Assembly (NCBI RefSeq): GCF_014195095.1
Contig: NZ_JACIBC010000004.1
Location: 434,001 to 498,000 of the forward strand
Origin: Rhizobium sp. BK602
Lineage (GTDB): Bacteria > Pseudomonadota > Alphaproteobacteria > Rhizobiales > Rhizobiaceae
Length of the DNA stretch: 64,000 nucleotides
Reading direction: 5' to 3'
The notes under the pieces were generated by a model that was not told the origin of the DNA, did not search any database, and worked only from the letters and a program-made list of their open reading frames with translations. Below are positions 1 through 10,310 of this stretch, one piece after another. The position numbers and the translations under genes are program-made. Every line of letters starts with the position of its first letter. Within the stretch, counting starts at the first letter, position 1.

Positions 1-798
1 GGTGCCCTTGGTGTCGACATTGCCATCGACGACGGCGACCGGCGGGTCGGCGCGGATCGAAACGGTCGGCGTCACGATTTCGAACTTGTCGGGGCCGAGT
101 TCTTCAAGCGAGAGGTAGGCTTCGTTTTCCCAGGCAAGCAGAACGTCGCCGAGACCGCGCTGGACGAAGGTGGTGGTCGCGCCGCGCGCACCGGTATCGA
201 GCACCGGCACATGCTTCAGAAGCTGGGCGACATAGTCCTGCGCCTTGGCGTCATCGCCGCCGTTCGCCTGCTTGGCCCAAGCCCAGGCCGCCAGGATGTT
301 CCAGCGCGCGCCGCCGGAAGTCTTCGGGTTCGGCGTGATGACTTCGACGCCGTCCTTGACGAGATCCGACCAATCCTTGATGCCCTTCGGATTGCCCTTG
401 CGCACCAGGAAGACGATGGTCGAGGTATAGGGAACGGAATTGTTCGGGAACTTGGTCTTCCAGTCGGCCGGGATCTTCTTCGTCGCCTTGGCGATGGCGT
501 CGATATCGCCTTCCAGCGCCAGCGTCACGACATCGGCGTCGAGACCGTCGATGACCGAGCGGGCCTGGGCGCCGGAGCCGCCATGCGAAGCCTTGATATT
601 GATGGTCTCACCCGTGTCCTTCTTCCACTTGGCGGCGAAGGCTGCGTTGAAATCCTTGTACAGCTCACGCGTCGGGTCGTAGGAAACATTGAGAAGCGTC
701 TTGTCGGCCGCCCATGTCGGCGCCACGGCACCAGCCAGAGAGAAACTGCCAATCAGGACCGCGGTGGCGAGAAGCCGGGAAAGCTTTATCGTCTGCAT
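1..798 (-). CDS. sbp: Sulfate ABC transporter substrate-binding protein (partial, 3' end outside window)
   Basis: Periplasmic sulfate/thiosulfate receptor that feeds a CysTWA-type importer. The reverse strand from 798 reads a cleavable signal peptide ([17 protein letters not shown], then a small-residue stretch ending in WAA) and the family-typical N-terminus [13 protein letters not shown], followed by the ligand-loop motif [14 protein letters not shown] and the stretch [16 protein letters not shown]. About 266 codons are present; the family is normally near 340 residues, so the C-terminus and any permease genes lie before position 1. The ATG at 798 is preceded by GGAGG at good spacing. It is transcribed in the same direction as kdp but is separated from ptsN by about 160 bases, so it probably has its own promoter. 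Confidence 0.93.
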   Translation of the reverse strand, partial: MQTIKLSRLLATAVLIGSFSLAGAVAPTWAADKTLLNVSYDPTRELYKDFNAAFAAKWKKDTGETINIKASHGGSGAQARSVIDGLDADVVTLALEGDIDAIAKATKKIPADWKTKFPNNSVPYTSTIVFLVRKGNPKGIKDWSDLVKDGVEVITPNPKTSGGARWNILAAWAWAKQANGGDDAKAQDYVAQLLKHVPVLDTGARGATTTFVQRGLGDVLLAWENEAYLSLEELGPDKFEIVTPTVSIRADPPVAVVDGNVDTKGT

Positions 799-957
799 GG
801 GTGGACCTCCTTCGTTGTTACTAAACCCTATCAACTTGGTCGTATAAAGTAACGAAGATTGTTCCCGCTTGGCGCCGTTACATAGAACAGCATCCCATAG
901 AATCAAGGAAAGTGAAATTGCATTCTCGCAGATCGCTCACAACTGCCCCGTGCCCCC

Positions 958-1413
958 TCAAAGGGTCGAGCTGGACATGAAAATCGAATAGAGTTCATCG
1001 GCACCTTTCGCCTGCCGCATGGCCGTCAGCACGCCGTCGGCCCGCAGGCGCCGGGCGGTGGCGGCCAGGACGTTCAAATACTCGCTGCGGCCGTTTTCGC
1101 CGAACAGCAGAACGAAGACCAGATCGATCGGAATGTCGTCGATCGCCTCGAAATCGACGGGATGGGCGAAACGGACCATCAGCCCGCGCGGGCGTGTCAT
1201 GCCTGAGATCGCCGCATGCGGAACGGCGATGCCATTGCCGATGCCGGTGGTTCCCAGTTTTTCGCGACCCTCCAGTGCCCGCAGGACGGATGCCTCATCA
1301 AGCCCGAGACACTGCGCCGCCTTGAGGGACAGGATCTGCAAGGCCCGCCATTTGGTCGGCGCCGAGAGGCCGACAAAGACGTGCTCAGGCAGGATGATGG
1401 TCGAAAGGTCCAT
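958..1413 (-). CDS. ptsN: PTS IIA-like nitrogen-regulatory protein (EIIA-Ntr / PtsN family) at the end of the kdp operon
   Basis: EIIA domain of the nitrogen-related phosphotransferase system, a cytoplasmic phosphocarrier that regulates rather than transports. The phosphorylated histidine is His66 in IGNGIAVPHA, and the fold covers the whole 151 residues. Start chosen at 1413 (MDLSTIIL) with GAGAG just upstream; an in-frame ATG at 1425 is the alternative. It lies 100 bases after kdpE on the same strand, the last gene of the kdp series. In enterobacteria unphosphorylated EIIA-Ntr is known to bind KdpD and raise its kinase output, so this position suggests a dedicated local partner for the KdpD encoded here (inference). 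A general ptsN next to rpoN elsewhere in the genome is expected; this would be a second copy. Confidence 0.88.
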   Translation of the reverse strand: MDLSTIILPEHVFVGLSAPTKWRALQILSLKAAQCLGLDEASVLRALEGREKLGTTGIGNGIAVPHAAISGMTRPRGLMVRFAHPVDFEAIDDIPIDLVFVLLFGENGRSEYLNVLAATARRLRADGVLTAMRQAKGADELYSIFMSSSTL

Positions 1414-1513
1414 GGTCACTCTCATGCTTGCAGGTCGATGATGTCGGCACGGTTTGGCGGCGTCTGCCCGGTCGATTCGAAGCCGGCGCATCGAAAGGAT
1501 CGAAAGCGCGATA

Positions 1514-2206
1514 TCATTCCGGCTCACGCAGACGGTAGCCGACACCGGTCTCGGTCGTGATGTAGTGCGGCTGGTCGGGGATCTGCTCGACCTTCTGGCG
1601 GAGCTGGCGGACATAGACGCGCAGATATTGCACATCCGCCGCCGGTCCCCAGACCTGCTTCAACAGGAACTGATGCGTCAGCACCTTGCCGGCATGCTGC
1701 GCCAGGACCCGGAGGATGTCGTATTCCTTCGGCGAGAGCTTGATCTCCCTACCGTCGACCTTGACGATGCGCTTGACGAGGTCGATGGTGAGGCCGCCGG
1801 TCTGGAAGATCGCCTTCTCGCCCTGCTGCTGCAGGCGATGGCGCAGCGCGACGCGAATGCGCGCGCCGAGTTCGTTCACGCCGAAGGGCTTGGTGACATA
1901 GTCGTCGGCACCGCTTTCCAAGGCCTTGACGATACCCGCCTCGTCGGTGCGGCTCGACAGGATGACCACCGGGACCGAGATCCCGTCCTCACGCCATTCC
2001 TGCAGCAGATCCTGGCCGGATGTGTCCGGCAGCCCCAGATCCAGCACGATCAGATCGGGAAGATCCTCCTCGACGGACTGGCGCGCGGCGGCGGCGTTCG
2101 GGGCCTCGTTGACCACATAACCCTGGGCGCTCAGGCCGACGCGCAGCAATTTGCGGATCGGCGGCTCGTCGTCGACAACGAGTATCTTGACGGCGGTCGT
2201 GTTCAT
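1514..2206 (-). CDS. kdpE: Response regulator KdpE
   Basis: OmpR/PhoB-family DNA-binding response regulator of the potassium-limitation two-component system. The receiver occupies about residues 6-120: acidic pair Asp12-Asp13, phospho-acceptor Asp56 in LIVLDLGLPD, and the conserved lysine in DDYVTKPF. A winged-helix effector domain follows (LSPKEYDILRVLAQHAGKVL, then RVYVRQLRQKVE and GVGYRL near the end). At 230 residues it matches the family length. The start ATG overlaps the kdpD stop by 4 bases (ATGA), implying translational coupling. It presumably activates the promoter upstream of 9.8 kb. Confidence 0.96.
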   Translation of the reverse strand: MNTTAVKILVVDDEPPIRKLLRVGLSAQGYVVNEAPNAAAARQSVEEDLPDLIVLDLGLPDTSGQDLLQEWREDGISVPVVILSSRTDEAGIVKALESGADDYVTKPFGVNELGARIRVALRHRLQQQGEKAIFQTGGLTIDLVKRIVKVDGREIKLSPKEYDILRVLAQHAGKVLTHQFLLKQVWGPAADVQYLRVYVRQLRQKVEQIPDQPHYITTETGVGYRLREPE

Positions 2207-4914
2207 TTCAGCTCATCCAGCTTGGGGATATCCGTTGGTCTCGGCAGGCGAATGGTGAAGACCGCCCCCTGACGGTCGGTCCTGTTGCCGGCGATAATGG
2301 TGCCGCCCATGGCCTCGATGAAGCCGCGGCAGATGGAAAGCCCGAGACCCGTGCCGGCCCGCACCTGATCGCCCTTGCGCACGCGATAAAAGGTGTCGAA
2401 GACGCGCTCGAGGTCGGCGGGCGGAATGCCAGGACCCTCGTCCATGACGCGGAAGACGATATTGTCGATATCGGCCCAGGCCTCCAGGCGGATGCTGGAC
2501 CCTTCCGGCGCATATTTGGCGGCATTGTCGAGCAGATTGAACAGCACCTGCTCGAACAGCACGGGATCGACCTTCACCATCGGCAGGTCGGCGGGTATCT
2601 CGATCTCGACCCGATGATGGGCGAGGATCTTTTCGCCGCGCCGCAGCGCGCTGCCGACGACATCGCCGGCATAATGCAGCGCATGGTTCGGCTCCATGGC
2701 GCCGGATTCGATCTTGGTCATGTCGAGCAGATTGGCGATGAAGCGATTGAGCCGCTCGGACTCATCCACCACGGTCGTCAGAAGATCGGCGCGATCCTCC
2801 TGCGACATGGTTTCCAGATAGTCGCGCAAGGTGCCGGCCGCGCCGAGAATCGCGGCAAGCGGCGTCTTCAGATCATGCGAGATAGAGGTCAGCAGTGCCG
2901 AGCGCAGCCGGTCCGCCTCGACGGCCAGCTTGGCGCGGTCGACATCGGCGACGAGTTGCACCCGCTCGATGGCAAGAGCCGCCTGGTCGGCGAGCGCATC
3001 GAGAAGCCGCTGCTGCTCCGGCGTCAGCAACGGACCGTCACGGCGGTCGCTGTCGAGGCCGATGACGCCGACCGCAGTGCGCCCGGTGCGCAGCGGTACA
3101 TAAAGACGCTTGGCGCCCGGCAGCGTATCGGCCCCTCGCCCGGCCGCATGATTGTGCTCCCAGGCCCAGCGCGCGGCGGCGATATCGGCATCGTCGAGCG
3201 TATCGTCCGGCGGATAGCCGGCCTTGACCGCAATGGTGCCGTCCTCGGGCAGCAGCAGCACCACCCGCACCTTCAGCATCGAGGCGAGCTGGAAGGCCGT
3301 CGCCCACAGCACATCGTCGAGCGTGCCGGTGCCGGCGAGCTTTTTCGAGAAAAGATAGAGGTCTTCGGTCGTTCTCGCCCTTTGTCGCGCCGAAGCCGCC
3401 TGCCGCTGCACGGTCGCCGTCAGATTGCTGGCGATGATGGCGACGCCGAGGAAGAAGAAGAAGGCGAGCACGCTTTCCGGGTCGCTGATCGTCAGCGTAT
3501 AGCGCGGCGGCAGGAAGAAGAAATTGAAGGCGAGCGCCCCGAGCAGGCAGGAATAGAGGGCCGGCCGCAAGCCTTGCGTGACCGCCGTCGCCAACACCGC
3601 CATCAGGAAGACCAGCGCCAGGTTGCGCACATCCAGCACCTGGTCGAGGATGACGCAGAAGCCGAGGGCGACGGCGACATAGAGCGTCGCCAGCAGATAG
3701 CCGCGAAGCTGGAATGGCGACGGCGCAGGGGCAGCCTTGACGCCGCGGCTTGCCGCCTGACCGTCGGCCTCGCTGCCGGAAATGACGTGCACGCTGATGT
3801 CGCCGGCCTTGCGGATCAGCTCGTAGGAGACCGAACGTTTCGACCAATCTCGCCAGGTGCCGATCTTCGGCGAGCCGATGACGATATGGGTGACATTGTT
3901 GCTGGCCGAATGGCGCAACAGCTCCTCGGCGACCTCGCGTCCGGGGATGGTGATCGCCTCGCCGCCGAGCTGTTCGGCGAGCCTGAGCGTTGCGGCGATG
4001 GTGTCGCGCTGCGCCTCCGTCAGGCTGATCGAGCGGTTGGTCTCGACATAGACGGCGGCCCATGGCGCGCGCAGGCGCGAGGCCATGCGCGCGGCATAGC
4101 GCACCAGCGACGCCGAGCGGGGATGATGGTCGATCGAGACCAGCACGCGTTCGCCAGCCGCCCAGGGACCGGAGATCGCGTGCGCCTGCATATGCGTCAG
4201 GAGCTGATCGTCGACCCGCTGCGCCGTGCGCCTCAGCGCCAGCTCGCGCAGCGCCGTCAGATTGCCGGGTGTGAAATAATTGGTCAGCGCCCGCTCGGCG
4301 GTCCTCGACACATAGACCTTGCCGTCGTGCAGGCGCTTGATCAGGTCGTCGGGTGTCAGATCGATGATCTCGACATCGTCGGCCATGTCGATGATCGAGT
4401 CCGGCACGGTTTCACGGACGCGAACACGGGTGATCTGCGACACCACGTCGTTCAGGCTTTCGACATGCTGGATGTTGAGCGTCGTATAGACGTCGATGCC
4501 GCGCTCCAGCAGCTCCTTGACGTCGAGGTAGCGTTTCGGGTGGCGGCTACCATGCGCATTGGTATGGGCGAGTTCGTCGACAAGCACGAGGCCGGGCCGG
4601 CGCTTCAAGATGGCGTCGAGATCCATCTCGTCGAGCGCGCGGCCCTTATAGTCGACGTTGACGCGGGGGATGATCTCGAAGCCGTCGAGCAAGGCCTGCG
4701 TCTCGCGGCGGCCATGGGTCTCGACCACGCCGACGACGACATCGACGCCATCGGCGATCTTGGCCTTGCCGGAAATCAGCATCTCATAGGTCTTGCCGAC
4801 GCCGGGCGCCGCGCCCAGAAAGATCTTCAGACGGCCGCGCGCCTCGGCCCGAGCCTTCTCCAGAAGCGCGTCGGGCGAAGGCCTGTTCAGCATGTCGCGG
4901 TTATCGTCTGGCAT
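2203..4914 (-). CDS. kdpD: Sensor histidine kinase KdpD
   Basis: Membrane sensor kinase that phosphorylates KdpE under potassium limitation. Domain order: N-terminal KdpD domain with Walker A (FLGAAPGVGKTYEML, around residues 31-45); a universal-stress-protein-like domain (about 250-380, VLVSIDHHPRSA); four closely spaced membrane helices (about 400-500, including the FNFFFLPPRYTLTI stretch); a GAF-like domain; a dimerisation/phosphoacceptor helix with His680 in ISHDLKTPLAAI; and a HATPase domain (NLLDNAAKYAP, DEGPGIP, GTGLGLSICRGFI). Its 903 residues agree with the usual size of about 900. It follows kdpC by 61 bases and overlaps kdpE by 4. Confidence 0.97.
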   Translation of the reverse strand: MPDDNRDMLNRPSPDALLEKARAEARGRLKIFLGAAPGVGKTYEMLISGKAKIADGVDVVVGVVETHGRRETQALLDGFEIIPRVNVDYKGRALDEMDLDAILKRRPGLVLVDELAHTNAHGSRHPKRYLDVKELLERGIDVYTTLNIQHVESLNDVVSQITRVRVRETVPDSIIDMADDVEIIDLTPDDLIKRLHDGKVYVSRTAERALTNYFTPGNLTALRELALRRTAQRVDDQLLTHMQAHAISGPWAAGERVLVSIDHHPRSASLVRYAARMASRLRAPWAAVYVETNRSISLTEAQRDTIAATLRLAEQLGGEAITIPGREVAEELLRHSASNNVTHIVIGSPKIGTWRDWSKRSVSYELIRKAGDISVHVISGSEADGQAASRGVKAAPAPSPFQLRGYLLATLYVAVALGFCVILDQVLDVRNLALVFLMAVLATAVTQGLRPALYSCLLGALAFNFFFLPPRYTLTISDPESVLAFFFFLGVAIIASNLTATVQRQAASARQRARTTEDLYLFSKKLAGTGTLDDVLWATAFQLASMLKVRVVLLLPEDGTIAVKAGYPPDDTLDDADIAAARWAWEHNHAAGRGADTLPGAKRLYVPLRTGRTAVGVIGLDSDRRDGPLLTPEQQRLLDALADQAALAIERVQLVADVDRAKLAVEADRLRSALLTSISHDLKTPLAAILGAAGTLRDYLETMSQEDRADLLTTVVDESERLNRFIANLLDMTKIESGAMEPNHALHYAGDVVGSALRRGEKILAHHRVEIEIPADLPMVKVDPVLFEQVLFNLLDNAAKYAPEGSSIRLEAWADIDNIVFRVMDEGPGIPPADLERVFDTFYRVRKGDQVRAGTGLGLSICRGFIEAMGGTIIAGNRTDRQGAVFTIRLPRPTDIPKLDELK

Positions 4915-4975
4915 CGATCGGTCTTTCGTGGCAGGCGGAGATTGCGGCGGTCATCGCCGCCGTAACCCCTTGACC

Positions 4976-5548
4976 TCACTGAGTCATAGAAGCATCCAAC
5001 GCCTGGTTCAATGCCAGGACGTTGACGACGGGTTCGCCGAGGATGCCAAGTTCGCGCGGCTCGACGGCGGCCTCGACGATGGCGCGCAGCTTCGCCTCGT
5101 CCATGCCCCGCGCCTTGGCGACGCGCGGGATCTGGAAATAGGCATCGTCCGGCGAGATATCCGGATCGAGACCGCTGCCTGATGTCGTGACGAGATCGAT
5201 CGGCACCGGCGCATTCGGGTTCTGCGCCTGCAACGTCGCGGCATCGCCCTTGATGCGGTCGAGCATCTTCTGGCTGGTCGGACCGAGGTTGGAACCGCCG
5301 GAAGACGAGGCATCGTAGCCATTGGTGCCGGCGGCCGAGGGGCGGCCGTGGAAATAGCGGTCGCTGGCGAAGGCCTGGCCGATGAGGCTGGAGCCGATCA
5401 CCTTGCCGTCCTTCTCCACGAGACTGCCGTTTGCCTGATGCGGGAACAGCGCCTGGGCGACGCCGGTCATGGCGAGCGGATAGGCAAGGCCAGTGACGGC
5501 GGTGGTGACGACGATCATGACGATGGCCGGTCTGATTTGTTTCAGCAT
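4976..5548 (-). CDS. kdpC: Potassium-transporting ATPase subunit KdpC
   Basis: Small single-span subunit of the KdpFABC potassium pump that stabilises the complex and increases ATP affinity. The 190-residue product has one N-terminal membrane helix ([20 protein letters not shown]) followed by a periplasmic domain. Family hallmarks are visible: [42 protein letters not shown] and the C-terminal [16 protein letters not shown]. The start at 5548 has AGGAGA upstream and lies 11 bases after the kdpB stop. The open frame runs further upstream as an artefact of antisense high-GC sequence over kdpB; the true N-terminus is the MLKQIRP motif. Confidence 0.96.
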   Translation of the reverse strand: MLKQIRPAIVMIVVTTAVTGLAYPLAMTGVAQALFPHQANGSLVEKDGKVIGSSLIGQAFASDRYFHGRPSAAGTNGYDASSSGGSNLGPTSQKMLDRIKGDAATLQAQNPNAPVPIDLVTTSGSGLDPDISPDDAYFQIPRVAKARGMDEAKLRAIVEAAVEPRELGILGEPVVNVLALNQALDASMTQ

Positions 5549-5559
5549 GGGAAGTCTCC

Positions 5560-7650
5560 TTAGACCAGACCGATGGCGGTGATCGCCATGTCGATGGCCT
5601 TGATGCCGACGAAAGGTACGACGATGCCGCCGAGGCCGTAGATCAGCAGATTGCGGCTGAGCAGGGCGCCGGCGCCGATCGGCCGATACCGTACGCCCTT
5701 CAGCGACAGCGGGATCAGGGCGATGATGATCAGCGCGTTGAAGATGATCGCCGACAGGATGGCGCTTTGCGGCGTCGCCAGTCCCATGACGTTCAGCATC
5801 TTCAATTGCGGATAAAAGGCGATGAACATCGCCGGGATGATCGCGAAGTATTTGGCGATGTCGTTGGCGATCGAGAAGGTGGTGAGCGCGCCGCGCGTCA
5901 TCAAAAGCTGCTTGCCGATCTCGACGATCTCGATGAGTTTCGTCGGGTCGCTGTCGAGGTCGACCATGTTGCCGGCCTCGCGGGCGGCCACCGTGCCGGT
6001 GTTCATGGCGACACCGACATCGGCCTGGGCCAGCGCCGGGGCGTCGTTGGTGCCGTCGCCGCACATGGCGACCAGCTTGCCCTGTGCCTGCTCCTCGCGC
6101 ATCAGCGCCAGTTTCATTTCCGGCGTCGCCTGGGCAAGGAAATCGTCGACGCCGGCTTCCGCGGCGATGGCGGCGGCGGTCAGGGGATTGTCGCCGGTGA
6201 TCATCACCGTGCGGATGCCCATGCGGCGCAGCTCGGCGAAACGCTCGCGGATACCGCCCTTGACGATATCCTTGAGCTGGATGACGCCGAGCAGACGACC
6301 GTCGCGGGCGACCGCAAGCGGCGTGCCGCCGGCCTTGGAGATTTCGTCCGACAGCGCCTGCAGGTCGCGGATCGTTTCGCTGCTGGTGCGCGCGATCACC
6401 GCCGCACCGGAGCCGGAGGGCGCAACGGTGCTGCCATTGACATAGGCGAGCACGGCATCCACCGCGCCCTTGCGGATCGAGGAGCCGTCGAGATCGACAC
6501 CGCTCATGCGCGTCTGGGCGGTGAAGGGCACGAAAGTGGCCTTCAGGCTCGACATGTCGCGGCCGCGGATCTGATATTTTTCCTTGGCGAGCACGACGAT
6601 CGAACGGCCCTCGGGCGTTTCGTCAGCGAGCGAGGCGAGCTGCGCGGCATCGGCCAGTTCCTGCTCCGTCACGCCCTTGACCGGGCGGAAGGACGTAGCC
6701 TGGCGATTGCCGAGCGTGATCGTGCCGGTCTTGTCGAGCAGCAGCGTATCGACGTCGCCGGCGGCCTCGACGGCGCGGCCGGACATGGCCAGCACGTTGA
6801 AGCGCACCAGGCGGTCCATGCCGGCGATGCCGATGGCCGACAGCAGCGCGCCGATGGTGGTCGGGATCAGCGTTACGAACAGGGCGACCAAGACCACGGT
6901 CGGGATCGAGCCGCCGGCGTAAGCCGCAAAGCTCGGGATCGTCACCGTCGCCAGCACGAAGATCAGCGTCATGCCGGCGAGCAGGATGTTGAGCGCAATC
7001 TCGTTCGGGGTCTTCTGCCGTTCCGCACCCTCGACGAGCGCGATCATGCGGTCGATGAAGGTCGAACCGGCAGCGGCCGTGATGCGAACGCGGATCTCGT
7101 CGGAGAGCACCTGCGTACCGCCAGTGACGGCCGAGCGGTCGCCGCCGGATTCGCGGATGACGGGCGCCGATTCACCGGTGATCGCCGCCTCGTTGACAGA
7201 GGCCACGCCTTCGATGACTTCGCCGTCGGACGGAATGATGTCGCCGGCTTCGACCAGCACGATATCGCCGACCTTGAGGCTGGTGCCTGGCACCATCTTG
7301 TAGTCGGTGCGGCTGTTGCCGGAGAGGAGCTTGGCCTGGGTCTCGGTGCGCGACTTGCGCAGCGATTCAGCCTGCGCCTTGCCCCGGCCTTCGGCGACTG
7401 CCTCGGCGAAATTGGCAAACAGCACGGTGAACCAGAGCCAGATATTGATCTGGAGGGAAAAACCGAGATTGCCGCCGCCGGTCAGGAGATCGCGCAGGAA
7501 AAGCACCGTGGTCAACGCCGAGACGACGGCGACCACGAACATGACAGGGTTCTTGGCAAGGGTGCGCGGGTTCAGCTTCTTGAAGGCGGCACCCACGGCC
7601 GGAAGGAGGATGCGAGAATCCAGAATACTCGCTGATTTTAACTGGCTCAT
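5560..7650 (-). CDS. kdpB: Potassium-transporting P-type ATPase subunit KdpB
   Basis: Catalytic ATP-hydrolysing subunit of the Kdp pump in the inner membrane. The 696-residue sequence carries the P-type signatures in order: actuator-domain loop [10 protein letters not shown], the phosphorylated aspartate in [13 protein letters not shown] (around residue 310), the nucleotide-domain stretch around [12 protein letters not shown], and the hinge [18 protein letters not shown]. Several membrane helices flank these domains, including [20 protein letters not shown]. It is preceded by a 53-residue ORF (7698-7859) instead of directly following kdpA, as it does in Escherichia coli. Confidence 0.97.
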   Translation of the reverse strand: MSQLKSASILDSRILLPAVGAAFKKLNPRTLAKNPVMFVVAVVSALTTVLFLRDLLTGGGNLGFSLQINIWLWFTVLFANFAEAVAEGRGKAQAESLRKSRTETQAKLLSGNSRTDYKMVPGTSLKVGDIVLVEAGDIIPSDGEVIEGVASVNEAAITGESAPVIRESGGDRSAVTGGTQVLSDEIRVRITAAAGSTFIDRMIALVEGAERQKTPNEIALNILLAGMTLIFVLATVTIPSFAAYAGGSIPTVVLVALFVTLIPTTIGALLSAIGIAGMDRLVRFNVLAMSGRAVEAAGDVDTLLLDKTGTITLGNRQATSFRPVKGVTEQELADAAQLASLADETPEGRSIVVLAKEKYQIRGRDMSSLKATFVPFTAQTRMSGVDLDGSSIRKGAVDAVLAYVNGSTVAPSGSGAAVIARTSSETIRDLQALSDEISKAGGTPLAVARDGRLLGVIQLKDIVKGGIRERFAELRRMGIRTVMITGDNPLTAAAIAAEAGVDDFLAQATPEMKLALMREEQAQGKLVAMCGDGTNDAPALAQADVGVAMNTGTVAAREAGNMVDLDSDPTKLIEIVEIGKQLLMTRGALTTFSIANDIAKYFAIIPAMFIAFYPQLKMLNVMGLATPQSAILSAIIFNALIIIALIPLSLKGVRYRPIGAGALLSRNLLIYGLGGIVVPFVGIKAIDMAITAIGLV

Positions 7651-7697
7651 AAGAGACTCCAGCGTGAAGAGGGAAACGGCGGATCGGGATCGCCCGG

Positions 7698-7859
7698 TCA
7701 GCCCAATAAAAATCCGAAGACGACGAGACCGAGGAACAGCGCGACCATCGCCACCAGAATGGCGTCGGAAGCGCAGGCCGCCCTGGCCGGGCCACGCCCC
7801 CTGTCCAAGGGGCGCGGGTCGATCAGTTTCCGAAGCCTGAGCATGAGTGGCTGCGTCAT
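7698..7859 (-). CDS. Small single-span membrane protein between kdpA and kdpB
   Basis: A 53-codon reading frame begins 12 bases after the kdpA stop and ends 47 bases before kdpB. It starts [20 protein letters not shown], passes through a short Arg/Ala-rich linker, and ends with one hydrophobic helix ([20 protein letters not shown]) and a terminal Gly. An AGGA sequence lies about 10 bases before the ATG. The basic N-terminus and hydrophobic C-terminus fit a protein with its N-terminus in the cytoplasm. No family is recognised. It could be an extra small subunit or assembly factor of the Kdp complex; the alternative is a chance frame in a spacer. The operon-like fit and clean transmembrane segment favour a real gene. 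Confidence 0.55.
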   Translation of the reverse strand: MTQPLMLRLRKLIDPRPLDRGRGPARAACASDAILVAMVALFLGLVVFGFLLG

Positions 7860-7871
7860 TGCGATTGTTCC

Positions 7872-9575
7872 TCAGAAGGCCTGGCCGGCAATCATCGCCA
7901 GATGTTCGACGATCGGACCGAGGGCAAGCGCCGGGAAGAAGGTCAGCCCGCCGACGATCAGGATCGTGCCGACCAGCAGGCCGACGAACAGCGGTCCGTC
8001 CGTCGGGAAGGTGCCGGCCGAAGCGGGAACCGTCTTCTTTGCGATCAGCGAGCCGGCTATGGCGAGCGCCGGTACGATGACCAGGAAACGGCCGATCAGC
8101 ATGACGATGCCGAGGGTGATGTTGTACCAGGACGTATTGCCGGAGAGGCCGCCGAAGGCCGAGCCGTTATTGGCCGCCGCCGACGAGTAGGCATAGAGGA
8201 TTTCCGAGAAGCCGTGGGGACCGGGATTGCCGATCGAGGCCACGGCCGACGGCAGCACCGAGGCGATGGCGGTGAAGATCAGCATGCCGGCCGGCAGGCA
8301 CAGCACGGCGAGCATCGCCATCTTCACTTCCTTGGCCTCGATCTTCTTGCCGAGATATTCCGGCGTGCGCCCGACCATCAGGCCGGCAACGAAAATGGCG
8401 ATGATCACGAACATGACGATACCGTAGAAACCGGCACCGACACCGCCGACGATGACTTCGCCGAGCTGCAGGTTGATGAGCGGGATCATGCCGCCAAGCG
8501 CAGTGAAGCTGCCATGCATGGCATTGACCGCGCCGCAGGAGGCCGCCGTCGTGATGACCGCGAAGAGCGAGGACAGGGTGATGCCGAAGCGGACTTCCTT
8601 GCCCTCCATGTTGCCGCCCTGGACACCGAGCGCATGGACCAGCGGGTTGCCCGCGGCCTCGGCCCAATAGGTGATGGCGACACCGGCAATGAAGAGGATG
8701 CCCATGGCGGCAAGGATCGCCCAGCCCTGGCGCTGATTACCGACCATGCGCCCGAAGACGTTGGTGAGAGCGGCGCCGATCGCGAAGATCGCCAGCATCT
8801 GGATGAGATTGGAGATTGCGTCCGGGTTTTCGAAGGGATGGGCGGAATTGGCGTTGAAGAAGCCGCCGCCATTGGTGCCGAGCATTTTGATGGCGAGCTG
8901 CGAGGCGACAGGACCGACGGCGATCGTCTGCTGCGCCCCTTCGAGCGTCGTGGCGCTGACATAAGGGCCGAGCGTCTGCGGCACGCCAAGATAGACGAAG
9001 ACCAGCGTCAGGACGATGCAGGCGGGAAGCAGGACATAGAGCGTCGCCCTGGTCAGATCGACCCAGAAATTGCCGATCGCCTTGCCGGAGGCGCGTGAAA
9101 AGGCACGGATAAGCGCGATGGCGATGGCGATGCCGGTGGCGGCGGATGCGAAATTCTGAACGGCGAAGCCGGCCATCTGCACGAGATAGGACATCGTGCT
9201 TTCGCCGCCGTAGTTCTGCCAGTTCGTATTGGTCACGAAGCTGGTGGCATTGTTGAAGGAGAGTTCCGGCCCGATCGAAGCCATGCCGGCCGGGTTATAG
9301 GGCAGGCTCGCCTGGAACCGCTGCAGGACATAGAGCAGGAAGAAGCCGGCGAGGCTGAACAGCAGCATGGAGATCGAATAGGTCGTCCAGTGCTGTTCCT
9401 CGCGCTCGTCGGTGCCGGCGATGCGATAGAGCCCTCGCTCCAGTGGACCGAGGACATAGGAGAGGAGAGTGCGCTCGCCGGTGAAGACACGCGTCATGTA
9501 ACCGCCGAGCGGTTTGACGAGCACGAGGAGTATCCCGACATAGATCAGGATCTGAAGCCATCCGTTGAAGGTCAT
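7872..9575 (-). CDS. kdpA: Potassium-transporting ATPase subunit KdpA
   Basis: Potassium-selective channel-like subunit of KdpFABC. The 567-residue product shows the four pore-loop repeats related to K+ channel filters: [52 protein letters not shown] and [20 protein letters not shown]. About ten membrane helices surround these loops, and the N-terminal [10 protein letters not shown] motif is present. Length and motif order match the family. It follows kdpF by 30 bases in the same direction. Confidence 0.97.
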   Translation of the reverse strand: MTFNGWLQILIYVGILLVLVKPLGGYMTRVFTGERTLLSYVLGPLERGLYRIAGTDEREEQHWTTYSISMLLFSLAGFFLLYVLQRFQASLPYNPAGMASIGPELSFNNATSFVTNTNWQNYGGESTMSYLVQMAGFAVQNFASAATGIAIAIALIRAFSRASGKAIGNFWVDLTRATLYVLLPACIVLTLVFVYLGVPQTLGPYVSATTLEGAQQTIAVGPVASQLAIKMLGTNGGGFFNANSAHPFENPDAISNLIQMLAIFAIGAALTNVFGRMVGNQRQGWAILAAMGILFIAGVAITYWAEAAGNPLVHALGVQGGNMEGKEVRFGITLSSLFAVITTAASCGAVNAMHGSFTALGGMIPLINLQLGEVIVGGVGAGFYGIVMFVIIAIFVAGLMVGRTPEYLGKKIEAKEVKMAMLAVLCLPAGMLIFTAIASVLPSAVASIGNPGPHGFSEILYAYSSAAANNGSAFGGLSGNTSWYNITLGIVMLIGRFLVIVPALAIAGSLIAKKTVPASAGTFPTDGPLFVGLLVGTILIVGGLTFFPALALGPIVEHLAMIAGQAF

Positions 9576-9605
9576 GGGGGTTACTTTCCCTGCCCGGCGC
9601 TGAAA

Positions 9606-9695
9606 CTAGAAGCGCTCGGGGCGAATGAGGGCGTAGATGAGATAGGCGGTGAGAAACAGGGTCACGCCGCCGCCGAGAATGTAATCCAGGAGCAT
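9606..9695 (-). CDS. kdpF: KdpF, small subunit of the potassium pump
   Basis: A 29-residue membrane peptide directly upstream of kdpA. It is almost entirely one hydrophobic helix (LDYILGGGVTLFLTAYLIYA) and ends in LIRPERF, the characteristic KdpF C-terminus (the family ends in L-x-x-PE-x-F). In the known complex KdpF is a lipid-like stabiliser bound at the KdpA/KdpB interface. A GGAGAA sequence precedes the ATG. It is too short for most automated gene callers. Confidence 0.9.
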   Translation of the reverse strand: MLLDYILGGGVTLFLTAYLIYALIRPERF

Positions 9696-9708
9696 CGTTG
9701 TTCTCCGG

Positions 9709-9789
9709 CTAGAGGCTGTCGCAGGCTTTGGTGTAAGCGATGCAAAGAGCGAAAAATAAAACGCCGATCCCGATAAGAAGAAGGTCCAT
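9709..9789 (-). CDS. Small membrane peptide preceding kdpF
   Basis: A 26-residue frame (alternative start one codon earlier at 9792) beginning MDLLLIGIGVLFFALCIAY and ending TKACDSL. It is one membrane helix followed by a short tail with a Cys-Asp pair. It ends 13 bases before kdpF, so it would be the first gene of the kdp operon. From general knowledge, similarly sized peptides with a C-terminal G/A-C-D/E-x-L tail often precede kdpF in other bacteria, which supports it being real, but no function is established to my knowledge. It could instead be a leader peptide controlling the operon. Confidence 0.55.
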   Translation of the reverse strand: MDLLLIGIGVLFFALCIAYTKACDSL

Positions 9790-9792
9790 CAT

Positions 9793-10310
9793 CGATCGTT
9801 GATCCCTATAGGTTCTTGTTGAACGCCGAAACGGATCGAAGGCACCTCCGAGGGGCGCCCTTGTTTCTTCCCGGCATGGAGATCATCTTTTAGATATCTC
9901 TAATGTCAATATGCGGCCAAACCGCATTAAGGTTCGAGAGGGCGGGCGGGAGAAAGATATAAAAATCTTATAAATGCCGGCGGGATTAAGCCCTGGCGAC
10001 GGGAACGATGAAGCAAGTATCCGGGTGATTGGGGACTCGTGCGAATCGGAAGACTATGGCATGATGACCTTGCCGGGTCAGAGTCTTGATCTTAAAGCGA
10101 TTTTACCCGGATATGGCTACCAGCCGCACTGTTGATGGTGAAAATTCGATTCTGGTAACCAATTGGAATTAAATCATAAAATTTCGATGCGGAAGTGAAG
10201 TCGCTTTTGGCTTCCACCATGCCGATTCAGGGTTGATGTTAGACCTCATTCATCTGCTCTGAGCGGAGCACGTCTGGCCCTCCCTCGCCTTCCCATCACC
10301 GTTGCCGACC
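9793..10310. promoter_or_regulatory. Gene-free interval: kdp promoter region and rep-operon tail
   Basis: No convincing gene in about 520 bases. The half near kdp is AT-richer than its surroundings. It carries ATGCGG and CCGCAT as a 6-bp inverted repeat with a 5-base gap (9911-9927) and the run GATATAAAAATCTTATAAAT (9955-9974), the expected place for the KdpE-controlled promoter reading leftward. The half near 10.3 kb is the downstream end of the rep transcript. I saw no clear intrinsic terminator there. Confidence 0.4.

Noticed and set aside
2614..4965. A 783-codon open frame on the + strand opposite kdpD
   Set aside because: Antisense shadow typical of high-GC coding DNA; Arg/Gly/His-rich with no family resemblance, whereas kdpD is unambiguous on the other strand.
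5767..7635. A 622-codon + strand frame opposite kdpB
   Set aside because: Same antisense effect; the sequence is low-complexity His/Asp/Arg-rich and lacks a ribosome-binding site.
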